Positions 26,120-34,692 are shown, numbered from the stretch's first letter. The stretch is 47,454 nt of DNA from Candidatus Epulonipiscioides gigas (GCA_001983555.1 LJHE01000089.1:1-47454); one strand, 5' to 3'. The notes: generated by a model not told the origin, from the letters alone. Numbers and translations are program-made.

Positions 26120-26326
26120 CTATTCTTTAATCCAACGCCCTATATTCCCACAATTTGGACATTCAACATTATTTAATCCAGTTGATAAATATGTCAATGT
26201 CATAGGGTATATCTCAGAATAATTTTCTAACCCTGAAGAAATATATCCTAGATAATCTGCTCTATTTGCTAAACTTTCTATTGTGGTTAAATCATAACCG
26301 CAAACTTGACATTCATATTGACTCAT
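26120..26326 (-). CDS. small zinc-ribbon-like protein
   Basis: A 68-residue protein beginning MSQYECQVCGYDL; the upstream ATG (26344) sits in the SD region (AAGAGG), so the inner ATG is preferred. Two CXXC knuckles, C-Q-V-C near residue 6-9 and C-P-N-C near residue 58-61, suggest one structural zinc site with an unusually long spacer, GYISSGLENYSEIYPMT. No family recognised. It is transcribed away from the deacetylase end and closed by a strong terminator. It could be a regulator or an adaptor, but nothing in the neighbourhood decides that. Confidence 0.75.
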   Translation of the reverse strand: MSQYECQVCGYDLTTIESLANRADYLGYISSGLENYSEIYPMTLTYLSTGLNNVECPNCGNIGRWIKE

Positions 26327-26377
26327 AATCAAACCTCTTTTCAAAAATGTACTAGATATAGTTTTTGTAAAAAAAGT

Positions 26378-27352
26378 TTATTTTATACTTGAAAATTGAA
26401 CAACCGGAGTATCTAAAGTAAGTTTATCAAACTTAAAGCCTAAATTTTTAAGCCCAATAACTACTTCTGGCAAAGCATCTACAGTAGTAGTTTTACACTG
26501 AGAATCATGCATTAAAATTACTGCTTGATCTAATACAGACGATTGTTTTATTACAGCATCCACAATTATATTCTTATCTTGAATATTTTTAGAAGCATCC
26601 ATGGAATCTACATTCCAATCAAAATAAGTATATCCAGCATCATTTACAGTTTTAATAATATCCTGCATAATAAGAGCTCCACCATATTTATGACTTATGG
26701 TGTTATTTGATCCACCAGGAAAACGTAGTATTTCAGCGTCATATCCTATTGTTTTTTTGATAAAATCTTTAAGAGCTATAATATCGTCTAAGAAAGATTG
26801 AGGGTCTTTATAAATATCCGAATATTCATGTGTATTTGAATGAAGAGCTAAAGTGTGTCCTTCATCAACTATCCTTTTGTATACATCAATTCTACTGGGT
26901 ATTCCCAGTACAAAAAAAGTAGCTTTAATATTATTTAACTTCAGAAAATCTAAGATTTTAATGGTGTTGTCGCTTGGCCCATCGTCAAATGTAAGATAGG
27001 CTATTTTAGAATGATCTTTTACTTTCATCACTGCGGTGGCATTAACTTGTTCTAATTCTTCTAGCTCAATATTTAGCGTATTTATTCTATCTATTATTTG
27101 TTTATTTTGTTGAACAATATTATCTATTTTCTTTGCCGTATTTGAATCGCTTTCTATTACATTTGCTTGATCTTGTTGTATATCAATAGGTTTACTTAAA
27201 ACCATGATTTGTTCATTTAAATTCAAAGTATTTTTATTTTCTTCTGATATTACAGGCTGTTTGTTTAAAAATGCAAACAAAATAATCAATCCCAAAGCCG
27301 ATATTAGATTAAATATATCTACTATTCTCCTTGCTATGTTGGATTTTTTCAA
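26378..27352 (-). CDS. membrane-anchored polysaccharide deacetylase (NodB domain)
   Basis: A 324-residue carbohydrate esterase 4 enzyme. An uncleaved signal anchor (about 13-29) is followed by a coiled coil (about 72-103) and the NodB domain. Motif 1 TFDDGPS has D123-D124; motif 2 is LALHSNTH (His zinc ligands); motif 3 RFPGGSNN; motif 4 FDWNVDSMD; motif 5 ILMHDS. All catalytic and zinc residues are present, so it should remove acetyl groups from peptidoglycan or another polymer outside the membrane, which often confers lysozyme resistance or serves sporulation (PdaA). The start is TTG 27352 with SD AGAGGTGAG. Exact substrate unknown. Confidence 0.92.
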   Translation of the reverse strand: MKKSNIARRIVDIFNLISALGLIILFAFLNKQPVISEENKNTLNLNEQIMVLSKPIDIQQDQANVIESDSNTAKKIDNIVQQNKQIIDRINTLNIELEELEQVNATAVMKVKDHSKIAYLTFDDGPSDNTIKILDFLKLNNIKATFFVLGIPSRIDVYKRIVDEGHTLALHSNTHEYSDIYKDPQSFLDDIIALKDFIKKTIGYDAEILRFPGGSNNTISHKYGGALIMQDIIKTVNDAGYTYFDWNVDSMDASKNIQDKNIIVDAVIKQSSVLDQAVILMHDSQCKTTTVDALPEVVIGLKNLGFKFDKLTLDTPVVQFSSIK

Positions 27353-27493
27353 AAGCTCACCTCTTTAATTATATCTAATTTTCCAATATTTTAGCTTAAG
27401 ATAGTCTCATACTATTTTCCTCATCAATTTTTATTTAGTCTTAATTATTATACCCATAAATGCATAAAAAAAACAAGTGTTTCTAATAAATCT

Positions 27494-27670
27494 TTAGTTC
27501 TTTTGAGTGAATATGTAGCTTTTTTTTTCAATATTATCAATTAAATCGTTTTTTTCTAATTCTTTATTAATATAACCACATAGATTACAGTGATAACCAA
27601 TTACTTCGCCTCTTTTTAAGTCTATTTCTTCACAAAAGCTGGTTATTCTATTACATTTTGGACATTTCAT
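27494..27670 (-). CDS. 58-aa double-CXXC zinc-ribbon protein
   Basis: A short gene of 58 codons on the minus strand. It begins MKCPKCNRIT, has C3-x2-C6 and C28-x2-C31 (HCNLCGY), and ends in a charged tail (KKSYIFTQKN). A strong SD (TATGGAGGGAGA) lies 6-10 bases before the ATG. The pair of knuckles 22 residues apart is the spacing of a typical zinc ribbon. It sits between the deacetylase gene and the divergent rpsD. The function is unknown; small ribbons like this often bind nucleic acid or ribosomes. Confidence 0.75.
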   Translation of the reverse strand: MKCPKCNRITSFCEEIDLKRGEVIGYHCNLCGYINKELEKNDLIDNIEKKSYIFTQKN

Positions 27671-28010
27671 AAAATTTCTCCCTCCATATAATTTGTATAG
27701 ATGATTTCTATTTTAACAATTTAATTATTTTTTGTCAATATTTGGGATTAACTTATTAATATATTAATAATAAAATTAAATTTTATTTAATATAATTTCT
27801 ATTATAATAAATAGTATAAGTATTTTGTATAATTTTGTCTAAAAAAGTTAGTTATAATTACTATTTTTAAGAGTATATTTTTGTGTTTTTTAGCTATAAT
27901 GCTATTTTTGAATAAATTTAGTTTATCTTCCTTTTTAAAATCAAAACTATATGTTATATTAATGTTTAAAGAAGCTTATAAAAGCTTAATTTTTTAAAAA
28001 GGAGACTCAT
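27671..28010 (+). other. rpsD leader region, AT-rich, with attenuator-like hairpin
   Basis: This 340-bp gap separates two divergent genes. It is very AT-rich with several TATAAT-like hexamers (27853-27858, 27895-27900), none with a convincing -35. Near its end AAGCTT (27972-27977) pairs with AAGCTT (27982-27987) over ATAA, followed by AATTTTTT and then directly by the SD AAAAAGGAG of rpsD. In other bacteria S4 represses its own synthesis by binding leader RNA, so a structured control element is plausible here, but I cannot identify a known S4 leader. Confidence 0.45.
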
Positions 28011-28601
28011 ATGGCAAAAATGATGGGTCCTCGTTTTAAGATGTGCCGAAGCCTTGGATTAAACGTAGTAGGCCACCATAAAGCGATGGACAGAGCAAAA
28101 CAAGGAACAAGCAGAGATGCAAGAAAATTATCCGAGTATGGAGTGCAGCTTTTAGAAAAGCAACGACTTCGTGCGTATTACGGGGTTCTGGAGAAACAGT
28201 TTACGAGGTACGTAGATAAGGCATTTCGTGCTGGTAGTAACCCAGGTCCAATTATTCTTACCTCGCTTGAGATGCGTCTTGATAATATGGTTTATAGAAT
28301 GGGATTTGGTCGTTCAATTAGACAAGCAAGACAAATGGTTAATCATGGTCATTTTTTAGTAAATGGTAAAAAAGTTGATAGACCTTCATATGCATTAAAA
28401 GAAGGAGATACTATTACAATTTGTGAAAAATCTCGTGATAGCAAAACATTTGCTGAAAACATGGCAAATAATAATTTTGCACTTCCGTATCTTGAAGTTG
28501 ATATTGACAATTTAACTGGTACAATCATTCGAAAACCAACCAGAGAAGAATTACCAATTGAAATTAATGAACAGCTTATAATAGAGTACTATTCAAGATA
28601 A
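28011..28601 (+). CDS. rpsD: 30S ribosomal protein S4
   Basis: A 196-residue primary 16S-binding ribosomal protein. The start MAKMMGPRFKMCRSLGLNV is the zinc-less (C-minus) form: only one Cys is in the N-terminal region. The S4 RNA-binding domain occupies about 90-150 (SLEMRLDNMVYRMGFGRSIRQARQMVNHGHFLVNGKKV). It stands alone rather than between rpsK and rpoA, as in many Firmicutes where rpsD is a separate unit or a second copy. Its codon choice is less AT-biased than its neighbours at the 5' end (CGACTTCGTGCGTATTACGG), as expected for a highly expressed gene. It is the only + gene in the right half. SD AAAAAGGAG. Confidence 0.95.
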   Translation: MAKMMGPRFKMCRSLGLNVVGHHKAMDRAKQGTSRDARKLSEYGVQLLEKQRLRAYYGVLEKQFTRYVDKAFRAGSNPGPIILTSLEMRLDNMVYRMGFGRSIRQARQMVNHGHFLVNGKKVDRPSYALKEGDTITICEKSRDSKTFAENMANNNFALPYLEVDIDNLTGTIIRKPTREELPIEINEQLIIEYYSR

Positions 28602-28605
28602 TAAA

Positions 28606-28625
28606 AAACACCCTTCAGGGTGTTT
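28606..28625 (+). terminator. first hairpin after rpsD
   Basis: AAACACCC (28606-28613) pairs with GGGTGTTT (28618-28625) over TTCA, directly after the stop codon. The U tract is poor, so it may work with the next hairpin. Confidence 0.7.
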
Positions 28626-28632
28626 GAGACTT

Positions 28633-28661
28633 TAGACTATTGTCTATAGTCTATTTTTTTT
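28633..28661 (+). terminator. second hairpin after rpsD with T8 tract
   Basis: TAGACTA (28633-28639) pairs with TAGTCTA (28647-28653) over a 7-nt loop and is followed by eight T. The sequence resembles the minus-strand terminator at 29554-29581. Confidence 0.8.
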
Positions 28662-28721
28662 GCAAATAAATATGAGATCAGTTAGCATGAAGATCTCAAT
28701 TAGAAAGATTGTTTAAAACGG

Positions 28722-29402
28722 TCAGTCTTTAAAGAAATTTTTAAGTGGTTTTTGTGCCGTTTTCAATTGTATGGCACAGCCTATCAACATTAATATAATT
28801 ATAATTATCAAGTGGTCAACGGGTAGCAAGTTATTTAACATATTGAAATTGTCTTGTGAAAATATAACCTCAATTGGATTTCTTAAAATAGAAATGAATG
28901 TATCAAGAAATTTTTGAGCATAATGTTCTAGGTTCTTTACATTATTTAAATCAAATAATCCATTTACCAATGAAAAAGCTCCAATATATGTGGTGAAAAT
29001 AATTATAATAGGTTCAAAAATTTTGATAAATAAAATACAAATTCCAATTGCAATTATAATGCTCACTGTTGTAGAAAAAGATGCAAAATTGGCTGCAGCA
29101 AAAGTTAATATTGTGATTAAACTTATACAAAATACTTTATAACAATTATATCCTATGATAAAGCTTCCTACGAATAGAGCTATTGCACCTATAATACCGA
29201 GTAAATCACTAGTTGTCATAGTAGCTAACAACGTACCACCCAGTGTAGCTAAAGTTATCCCAATAATTAATCCAGAAAAAATTTTTTGTAGTTTATATCC
29301 AAATAACAATAATAACATTCCAAAAATTATATTAAAAATTATAATTATATATGTAATCTCATAAAGATTATTATAAAGTATTTCTAATATATCAAAATTC
29401 AT
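28722..29402 (-). CDS. polytopic membrane protein (DUF4203/TMEM198-like)
   Basis: A 226-residue protein using the inner ATG at 29402, which has SD GAAAGGAG at proper spacing (a longer frame from 29450 has none). About seven hydrophobic helices are visible: IIIIFNIIFGMLLLLFGYKL, GLIIGITLATLGGTLLA, IGAIALFVGSFIIGY, and others, with a last one near LIIIIILMLIGCAI. The Gly-rich paired helices recall DUF4203/TMEM198-type proteins, but that match is weak. A loop of about 50 residues (LNNVKNLEHYAQKFL...) lies before the last helix. No function can be stated. Confidence 0.7.
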   Translation of the reverse strand: MNFDILEILYNNLYEITYIIIIFNIIFGMLLLLFGYKLQKIFSGLIIGITLATLGGTLLATMTTSDLLGIIGAIALFVGSFIIGYNCYKVFCISLITILTFAAANFASFSTTVSIIIAIGICILFIKIFEPIIIIFTTYIGAFSLVNGLFDLNNVKNLEHYAQKFLDTFISILRNPIEVIFSQDNFNMLNNLLPVDHLIIIIILMLIGCAIQLKTAQKPLKNFFKD

Positions 29403-29553
29403 TTTGGATAGCTCCTTTCTATAGTACAAGTTATGTAATACTATATTCAAAAAAAATAAACAATATTCGTAAAAATTTTAGTAAACAATATAAAATATAG
29501 TTATGTCCAAATAAATGCTATTTTTCCATGTTCTTAGAGCTCTTGTATAAAAA

Positions 29554-29581
29554 AAGACTATAGACAATCGTCTACAGTCTT
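29554..29581 (-). terminator. intrinsic terminator of the DUF4190-like gene
   Basis: AAGACTATAGAC (29554-29565) pairs with GTCTACAGTCTT (29570-29581), one mismatch, loop AATC. On the minus strand it is followed by TTTTT and TATACAAG. Confidence 0.8.
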
Positions 29582-29602
29582 AAGATATGGCAATCCATGT
29601 TT

Positions 29603-29929
29603 TTATTTCAGTGGTTTTTTCTTGATATATAATACTACTAAAACTATAGATTGAACAATACTAAAAATCATAAATACAATATTTATTACTAGTCCTGCAA
29701 TTCCTATACCACGCTCTTTTGGGGTTTTAATACTAAGAGCTCCAAATACGGTTCCAACAATTGTAATTGGCATTCCTGCAACTGGAATTATCCACGCAAG
29801 ACTTGCTATTATTCCTAAAATAAATGATGTCCATGCACCTGGATTTTTTTCAAAAATTTGGTTTATATGTGGCATCATATCTGTTGAATTATTTGTATCA
29901 TCTTGATCTACAAGATATTCTTCTTTCAT
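29603..29929 (-). CDS. small two-helix membrane protein (DUF4190-like)
   Basis: A 108-residue protein. It has a hydrophilic N-terminus (about 1-32, acidic), helix 1 (WTSFILGIIASLAWIIPVAG region, about 33-62), a turn with the DUF4190-like GALSIKTPKERGIGIAGLVINI block, then helix 2 (IVFMIFSIVQSIVLVVLYI) and a basic tail KKKPLK. DUF4190 proteins have this GxxxxKxxxRGxGIAGLV pattern. Its role is unknown. SD AGGATAAAA is weak. It is transcribed downstream of, but separated from, potD. Confidence 0.8.
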   Translation of the reverse strand: MKEEYLVDQDDTNNSTDMMPHINQIFEKNPGAWTSFILGIIASLAWIIPVAGMPITIVGTVFGALSIKTPKERGIGIAGLVINIVFMIFSIVQSIVLVVLYIKKKPLK

Positions 29930-29992
29930 TTTTATCCTCCATAAAAAATATTGTTATTTACATTTTCTAGTTCATAAGAAGTGATTTGTTTC

Positions 29993-31027
29993 TTACTTAC
30001 TTGCAGCTTTAACTTCTGTCCATATTCTGGAATAAGTTTCAAGCATACTTGAGGGGTCTGTAAACATTTCTTTATTAATTAAATCTAAATCCGGATAAGC
30101 AACTTCACTATTTTTCATTTCATCAGGTAAAAGTTCTCGAGCAGCTGAACTAGGAGTAGAATAGCCAATGTATTCCATATTTAGAGCAGCAATATCAGGA
30201 CGACACATAAAATCAATATATTTAAGAGCATTGTCGTAGTTTTCACTATTTTTTGGAATAACCATTGCATCTACAAAATAATTTGTACCTTCTTTTGGAA
30301 TTACATATTTTAAGTCAGGATTATTTCCAATCATTAATTCTGCATCTCCAGCCCAAGCAAGCATCATAGCAGCTTCACCATTTTCCATTTTACCTTTTCC
30401 CTCATCTCCAACATAAGCAAGAACAAGTGGTTTTTGTGCGATAAGCTCTTGCTTTGCTTGTTCAAGTTGTGATGGGTCTTTTGTGTTCATTGAATACCCA
30501 AGTTTTTTTAATGCTACCATAATAGCATCTCGTTCACTGTCATACATAAAAATCTGATTTTCATACTTTGGATTCCACATATCTGCCCACTCATCAATTT
30601 CTTCATCAATCATAGATGTATTATACACAATTCCCATGGTTCCCCAAGTGTAAGGTACGGAGTATTCATTATTTATGTCATAGGGTAGATTTTTAAAATC
30701 ATCATCAATTTCTTGATAATTTTGAATTTTTGTCATATCTATTTTTGTAAGTAGCTCTTCATTTATCATCTTTTCAATCATATAATCAGATGGAATAAGA
30801 ACATCATATGTTGCATTTCCATTAGAAACTTTAGCATACATCTCTTCGTTTGTTGGGAAAACTTCATAAATAACTTTAATTCCAGTTTCCTCTTCAAACA
30901 TACGATTTGTACTTTCGTCAATATAATCGCCCCAATTATAAACTTTAACTACATTATTATTAGCCTCTCCACTACAACCAGCTAATGAAAACATTACCCC
31001 CAATAATAGTATACTACATTTTTTCAT
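29993..31027 (-). CDS. potD: spermidine/putrescine-binding lipoprotein PotD
   Basis: A 344-residue receptor of the polyamine ABC importer. The signal peptide MKKCSILLLGVMFSLAGC ends in lipobox L-A-G-C (Cys18). The mature protein begins near VVKVYNWGDYIDEST, the characteristic PotD/PotF opening with aromatic and Asp residues of the polyamine site. Other family blocks are DVLIPSDYMIEKMI, VPYTWGTMGIVYN, MLAWAGDAELMI and a C-terminal WTEVKA. The last gene of potABCD; its ATG overlaps the potC stop (ATGA). Confidence 0.95.
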   Translation of the reverse strand: MKKCSILLLGVMFSLAGCSGEANNNVVKVYNWGDYIDESTNRMFEEETGIKVIYEVFPTNEEMYAKVSNGNATYDVLIPSDYMIEKMINEELLTKIDMTKIQNYQEIDDDFKNLPYDINNEYSVPYTWGTMGIVYNTSMIDEEIDEWADMWNPKYENQIFMYDSERDAIMVALKKLGYSMNTKDPSQLEQAKQELIAQKPLVLAYVGDEGKGKMENGEAAMMLAWAGDAELMIGNNPDLKYVIPKEGTNYFVDAMVIPKNSENYDNALKYIDFMCRPDIAALNMEYIGYSTPSSAARELLPDEMKNSEVAYPDLDLINKEMFTDPSSMLETYSRIWTEVKAASK

Positions 31028-31809
31028 TTTTGAACCCCCTCTAATTTCATTTTACGACTTGCTTTAATATTTACTATGGTTAGTATAATAACTATAGTTA
31101 AAAAAATCAATGTTGAAATAGCATTTATTTCCGGGCTAACTCCTCGCCTTGCCATAGAATATATTTGTATTGAAAGCGTATTAACACCTGAAGCAGTATT
31201 AAAAAAGCTAACTACAAAATCATCAATAGACATTGTAAATGCAATAAATGCGCCTGAAATAACTCCAGGTAAAATTTCAGGTAAAATTACTTTTCTAAAA
31301 GCATATAATGGCGTAGCTCCAAGATCTAAAGCAGCTTCATAGGTGTTTGGATTAAGAAGCATTAATCTAGGCATGATTGATAAAATAACATAAGGTGTAC
31401 TAAATGTCACGTGTGATAGAATTAATGTTGTAAGTCCAAATGGCACATTGATTGTGGAAAAGAGCATCATCAGTGAAATACCTATTACAATGTCTGGACT
31501 AAGTAATGGAATATATGTGAGCGCCATAATAAATTGTCTTTTAATTCCTCGAAGATTATTAATCATAACAGCTGCCATAACTCCTATTATAGTTGCAATT
31601 ATAGATGAAACAAAAGCAACAATCAAGGTATATCTAAGAGCAGATTGAATACTTGGATTTTGTGCAAGTTGTATATACCATTTGAAAGAAAATCCTTGCC
31701 AACTAGTAGTTTTAGACTCATTAAATGAAAATGTTATAAGCACTAATATTGGAGCATATAAAATAACTATAATTATACCCAAATAAATTCTTTTTAAACT
31801 ATTCATCAT
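31024..31809 (-). CDS. potC: spermidine/putrescine ABC permease PotC
   Basis: A 261-residue permease with six membrane helices. The EAA loop is EAALDLGATPLYAFRKVILPEILPG-like (about 165-189), which contacts the ATPase PotA. The start [32 protein letters not shown] is typical of PotC. Overlaps of 4 bases with potB (ATGA) and potD show translational coupling. It forms the channel with PotB. Confidence 0.94.
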   Translation of the reverse strand: MMNSLKRIYLGIIIVILYAPILVLITFSFNESKTTSWQGFSFKWYIQLAQNPSIQSALRYTLIVAFVSSIIATIIGVMAAVMINNLRGIKRQFIMALTYIPLLSPDIVIGISLMMLFSTINVPFGLTTLILSHVTFSTPYVILSIMPRLMLLNPNTYEAALDLGATPLYAFRKVILPEILPGVISGAFIAFTMSIDDFVVSFFNTASGVNTLSIQIYSMARRGVSPEINAISTLIFLTIVIILTIVNIKASRKMKLEGVQK

Positions 31810-32633
31810 ATAAGACTCCCACCCTTTGCAAGAGTTTCATTTTTAGAAAAAAACATTATAGAGACTAATATGATACCCATTAAAATCATAGATAAAGCCG
31901 AGCCAAATCCCCAATTATTTGTCCTTGTAAATTGCTCTTCAATCATATTACCAATTAAAATTACTTGCCCACCTCCAAGAAGTCTTGTAATCATAAAAGT
32001 TGTAAGAGATGGCATAAAAACCATAATGACTCCTGTAATCACACCGGGGAATGATAATGGAAATATAATTTTTCTAAAAGTTAATATTTTATTTGCTCCA
32101 AGGTCATAAGATGCTTCTATAAGATGATTATCAATTTTTGTTAAAGAAGTATAAATTGGTAAAATCATAAATGGAAAGAAATTATATATCATTCCAAAAA
32201 TAATCGAACCTTCACTATATAAAAATTGTTTAGTTGGAAGACCAAAAAAATTTAAAATATTATTTATCACACCTTTATTTTCAAGTAAAATCATCCAAGC
32301 ATACGTTCTCATTAGAGAATTCATCCACATCGGCAAGATAATTAAGATTAATATCATAGTTTTATTAGAAAATTCTCTAGAATTTAAAATCATTGCCAGA
32401 GGGTATGCCATAATAAAACATATAATAGTTGTAATAAAAGCAAGTCGGAGCGATCGGAGCAATACATCTATATATAAGGGATCAAAAAATTTAGTATAAC
32501 TTTCAAGACTAAAAATTACTTGACCATCTACCGTTTTTACAAAACTATATATCACTAGCAAAAAAAGTGGCACAATAACAAATATAAAGCTCCATAAAGC
32601 ATATGGTGTAATTAAATATTTTCTATTCATCAT
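31806..32633 (-). CDS. potB: spermidine/putrescine ABC permease PotB
   Basis: A 275-residue permease, six helices, with the EAA loop [25 protein letters not shown] (about 180-203, cited only as its start EASYDLGA) and the family start [25 protein letters not shown]. It begins 11 bases inside the end of potA and overlaps potC by 4. Two adjacent ATG codons (MM) make the exact start uncertain by one codon. Confidence 0.94.
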   Translation of the reverse strand: MMNRKYLITPYALWSFIFVIVPLFLLVIYSFVKTVDGQVIFSLESYTKFFDPLYIDVLLRSLRLAFITTIICFIMAYPLAMILNSREFSNKTMILILIILPMWMNSLMRTYAWMILLENKGVINNILNFFGLPTKQFLYSEGSIIFGMIYNFFPFMILPIYTSLTKIDNHLIEASYDLGANKILTFRKIIFPLSFPGVITGVIMVFMPSLTTFMITRLLGGGQVILIGNMIEEQFTRTNNWGFGSALSMILMGIILVSIMFFSKNETLAKGGSLI

Positions 32634-33681
32634 TATCCCCCTTATTCATAATATGAATATCTTCTGGATTTAAATCTAACCCAACTATTGCCTCAACAGG
32701 AAACATTTTTGTTGAATGAACAATAAAAGTTCTAAACTTAGTTTTAATCTCCATTTCATAATGAACTCCTTTAAAAGTGACTCTTTTAACAATTCCCTGG
32801 AGCTTTGCAACTTTGTCTGTATCCATAAAAATTTGAAAATCTTCAGGTCTAATAACAATATCAATCATTGTATTTTCACCAAATCCAGCATCTACACAAC
32901 CAAATTCTACTTCATCAAATTTAACAAGAAAATCTTTAATCATAATTCCACTTAATATATTGCTCTCGCCAATAAAGTTTGCAACAAAAGCATTGTCGGG
33001 TTCATTATAAATATCAACAGGACTTCCTATTTGCTGAATTTTACCGCCTTTAAAAACAACTACTGTATCAGACATAGTAAGAGCTTCTTCTTGGTCGTGT
33101 GTAACGAAAATAAAAGTTATTCCAAGTTGTTTTTGAATTTTTTTAAGTTCAATTTGCATGCTTTTTCTAAGTTTTAAATCTAGTGCTCCTAAAGGCTCAT
33201 CAAGAAGTAAGACTTCTGGCTCATTAATTAAAGCCCTAGCAATTGCAATTCTTTGTTGTTGCCCTCCGCTTAAAGAAGTCACTTTTCTGTCTTCAAATCC
33301 CTGCAGATTGACAAGGCTAAGCATTTGAGCTACCTTATTTTTGATTGTATCTTTATGAACTTTCTTTATATTAAGACCAAAAGCAATATTTTCTGTGACA
33401 TTCATATGTGGAAACAAAGCATATTTTTGAAAAACAGTATTTAATTTTCTCTTATAAGGAGGAATTCCCTTTAAAAGCTTGTTTTCAAAATAAATTTTTC
33501 CTGTTGTCTGCTCATCAAAGCCTCCTAAAATTCTAAGTAAAGTTGTTTTTCCACAACCACTTGGCCCTAATAAAGTGATAAATTCATTTTTTTTAATATT
33601 AATAGTTACATTTTTTAGTACAGGTTCTCCACCCTCAAAAGTTTTGGATAAATTTTCTATTCTTATAATAAAATCTCCCAC
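32623..33681 (-). CDS. potA: spermidine/putrescine ABC ATPase PotA
   Basis: A 352-residue ATPase. I use GTG 33681, which follows AAAGGAGCTTGCG (SD spacing about 6); the longer frame from ATG 33726 has no SD and would begin between the -10 and the SD. Walker A is [13 protein letters not shown]-loop in [11 protein letters not shown], signature [15 protein letters not shown], Walker [13 protein letters not shown] and switch His THDQEEAL. The C-terminal about 110 residues form the TOBE regulatory domain. First gene of the operon potA-potB-potC-potD, with its own promoter. Confidence 0.94.
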   Translation of the reverse strand: MGDFIIRIENLSKTFEGGEPVLKNVTINIKKNEFITLLGPSGCGKTTLLRILGGFDEQTTGKIYFENKLLKGIPPYKRKLNTVFQKYALFPHMNVTENIAFGLNIKKVHKDTIKNKVAQMLSLVNLQGFEDRKVTSLSGGQQQRIAIARALINEPEVLLLDEPLGALDLKLRKSMQIELKKIQKQLGITFIFVTHDQEEALTMSDTVVVFKGGKIQQIGSPVDIYNEPDNAFVANFIGESNILSGIMIKDFLVKFDEVEFGCVDAGFGENTMIDIVIRPEDFQIFMDTDKVAKLQGIVKRVTFKGVHYEMEIKTKFRTFIVHSTKMFPVEAIVGLDLNPEDIHIMNKGDNDE

Positions 33682-33715
33682 CGCAAGCTCCTTTCTCAAA
33701 AAATTATATAACTTC

Positions 33716-33743
33716 ATTATACACATATTTTAAAAAATGTAAA
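33716..33743 (-). promoter_or_regulatory. sigma-A promoter of potABCD
   Basis: On the minus strand TTTACA (33743-33738), 16 bp, TATAAT (33721-33716). The -35 begins one base after the stop codon of the upstream secreted-protein gene, so the polyamine operon can be transcribed on its own. Confidence 0.75.
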
Positions 33744-34391
33744 TTATTGTAATAAAATTAATATAACTTCAAGACCAACTGTTTCTGGTGGAGAAGAAGT
33801 AGTTAGTAGACCACTAGTAATTATTCTTAGTTCTTGCCCTGATTTTAATATATTTTGATTTAATAAGGTAGCTTCTTTGCTAGTTCTAATTTTGGTAAAT
33901 CTATCTATATAAATTAAAAGTTCATCAAATTTTTTTTCATCTATTGTAGCATTATTTAATAAAATATATCCTTGTTTTAAATTTACTTCCTTTATTATTC
34001 CAAATGCTAAGCCATCTATAAAATTTGTTAAGCCTTTTAATATTTCTATATTTTTAGCAATTAATTTTCCTTCCTGCTCCTCATATTCAACAATAATAAC
34101 CATATCCTTTTTTAAATTAATAAAAAAGCATTCTTCATATAATAGTCTGGAAAATATATGAGTTTCAGGTGATATTTCAAAAACAAGAGAATTGTTTGTA
34201 GAGCTCTCATAGGTAATTAGTTGTTTTGGATTATTTTGAATTTTTTTAATAATTACATTAGCAACCTTTGTCTCCATACTAACTTCTGTTATATCAGATA
34301 CTGATTCAATAGAAGATTGTTCAATATCTACGGCAAGACAAAAACCATTTACAAAAACTAAGATAAATAGTAAAACAATAAATTTATACAT
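33744..34391 (-). CDS. secreted protein, unknown (tandem beta-module look)
   Basis: A 215-residue protein with a signal peptide (MYKFIVLLFILVFVNGFCLA, cut near A20). The mature part has two similar stretches. The first, about 55-115 (LVFEISPETHIFS ... LKKDMVIIVEYEE), and the second, about 135-205 (GYILLNNATIDEKK ... IYIDRFTKIRTS ... LKSGQELRIITSG), both look like beta strand then T-x-I then a short (LK)-x-G-x-x-(V/L)-x-I strand. That recalls DUF3221/OB-like secreted modules, but I do not recognise it. The protein ends ...VGLEVILILLQ. It lies upstream of the potA promoter on the same strand; SD AAAGGAG. Confidence 0.65.
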   Translation of the reverse strand: MYKFIVLLFILVFVNGFCLAVDIEQSSIESVSDITEVSMETKVANVIIKKIQNNPKQLITYESSTNNSLVFEISPETHIFSRLLYEECFFINLKKDMVIIVEYEEQEGKLIAKNIEILKGLTNFIDGLAFGIIKEVNLKQGYILLNNATIDEKKFDELLIYIDRFTKIRTSKEATLLNQNILKSGQELRIITSGLLTTSSPPETVGLEVILILLQ

Positions 34392-34427
34392 AAAAGTAAC
34401 TCCTTTCGTTAGATAGTTTTATACCAA

Positions 34428-34472
34428 ATGGCTTTAAGGTTCACTCATGTAGTGGTGGGCGTTGGCGTTTCA
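34428..34472 (+). ncRNA. solitary IS200/IS605 right-end / omega-RNA-scaffold-like sequence
   Basis: The plus strand carries GGCTTTAAGG, then TTCACTCATGTAGTGGTGGG and CGTTGGCGTTTCAT. It shares ACTCxTxTAGxGGTGGGxGTT with a minus-strand sequence at 47370-47405. Each has a small hairpin (here CACT/AGTG) just before GGTGGG, as in the 3' part of IS605-type elements where the tnpB omega RNA ends and its guide begins. No tnpA or tnpB is near. Assignment is from pattern memory and tentative. Confidence 0.3.
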
Positions 34473-34595
34473 TATTCTAAAAAAGCCATAAAAAAGATTC
34501 AGAATGAATTATAGAACATAAATTTTTTGTAAAATCACTTACATTAAACATAGTTCATCTCTTTTAAAAACTGATTATATATAGTTTATCAACAT

Positions 34596-34627
34596 AAAAA
34601 GGATATTTAGTTTAAAATATCCTTTTT
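34596..34627 (-). terminator. bidirectional terminator after the alcohol dehydrogenase gene
   Basis: AAAAAGGATATTT (34596-34608) pairs perfectly with AAATATCCTTTTT (34615-34627), 13 bp with a 6-nt loop; a T run is at the end of the stem on either strand. Confidence 0.85.
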
Positions 34628-34692
34628 ACACTTTTTTATAAAAATAGTTTTTAACACTCTATATTTTGTATTCTGAATTCTAAAATTCATAT

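Larger units (their letters stand above)
34392..34692. other. non-coding 301-bp gap
   Basis: The gap holds no credible gene. It contains the start region of the secreted-protein gene (right edge of that gene at 34391), an IS605-right-end-like sequence at 34428-34472, AT-rich spacer, and a strong terminator at 34596-34627 that serves the alcohol dehydrogenase gene. Confidence 0.6.
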
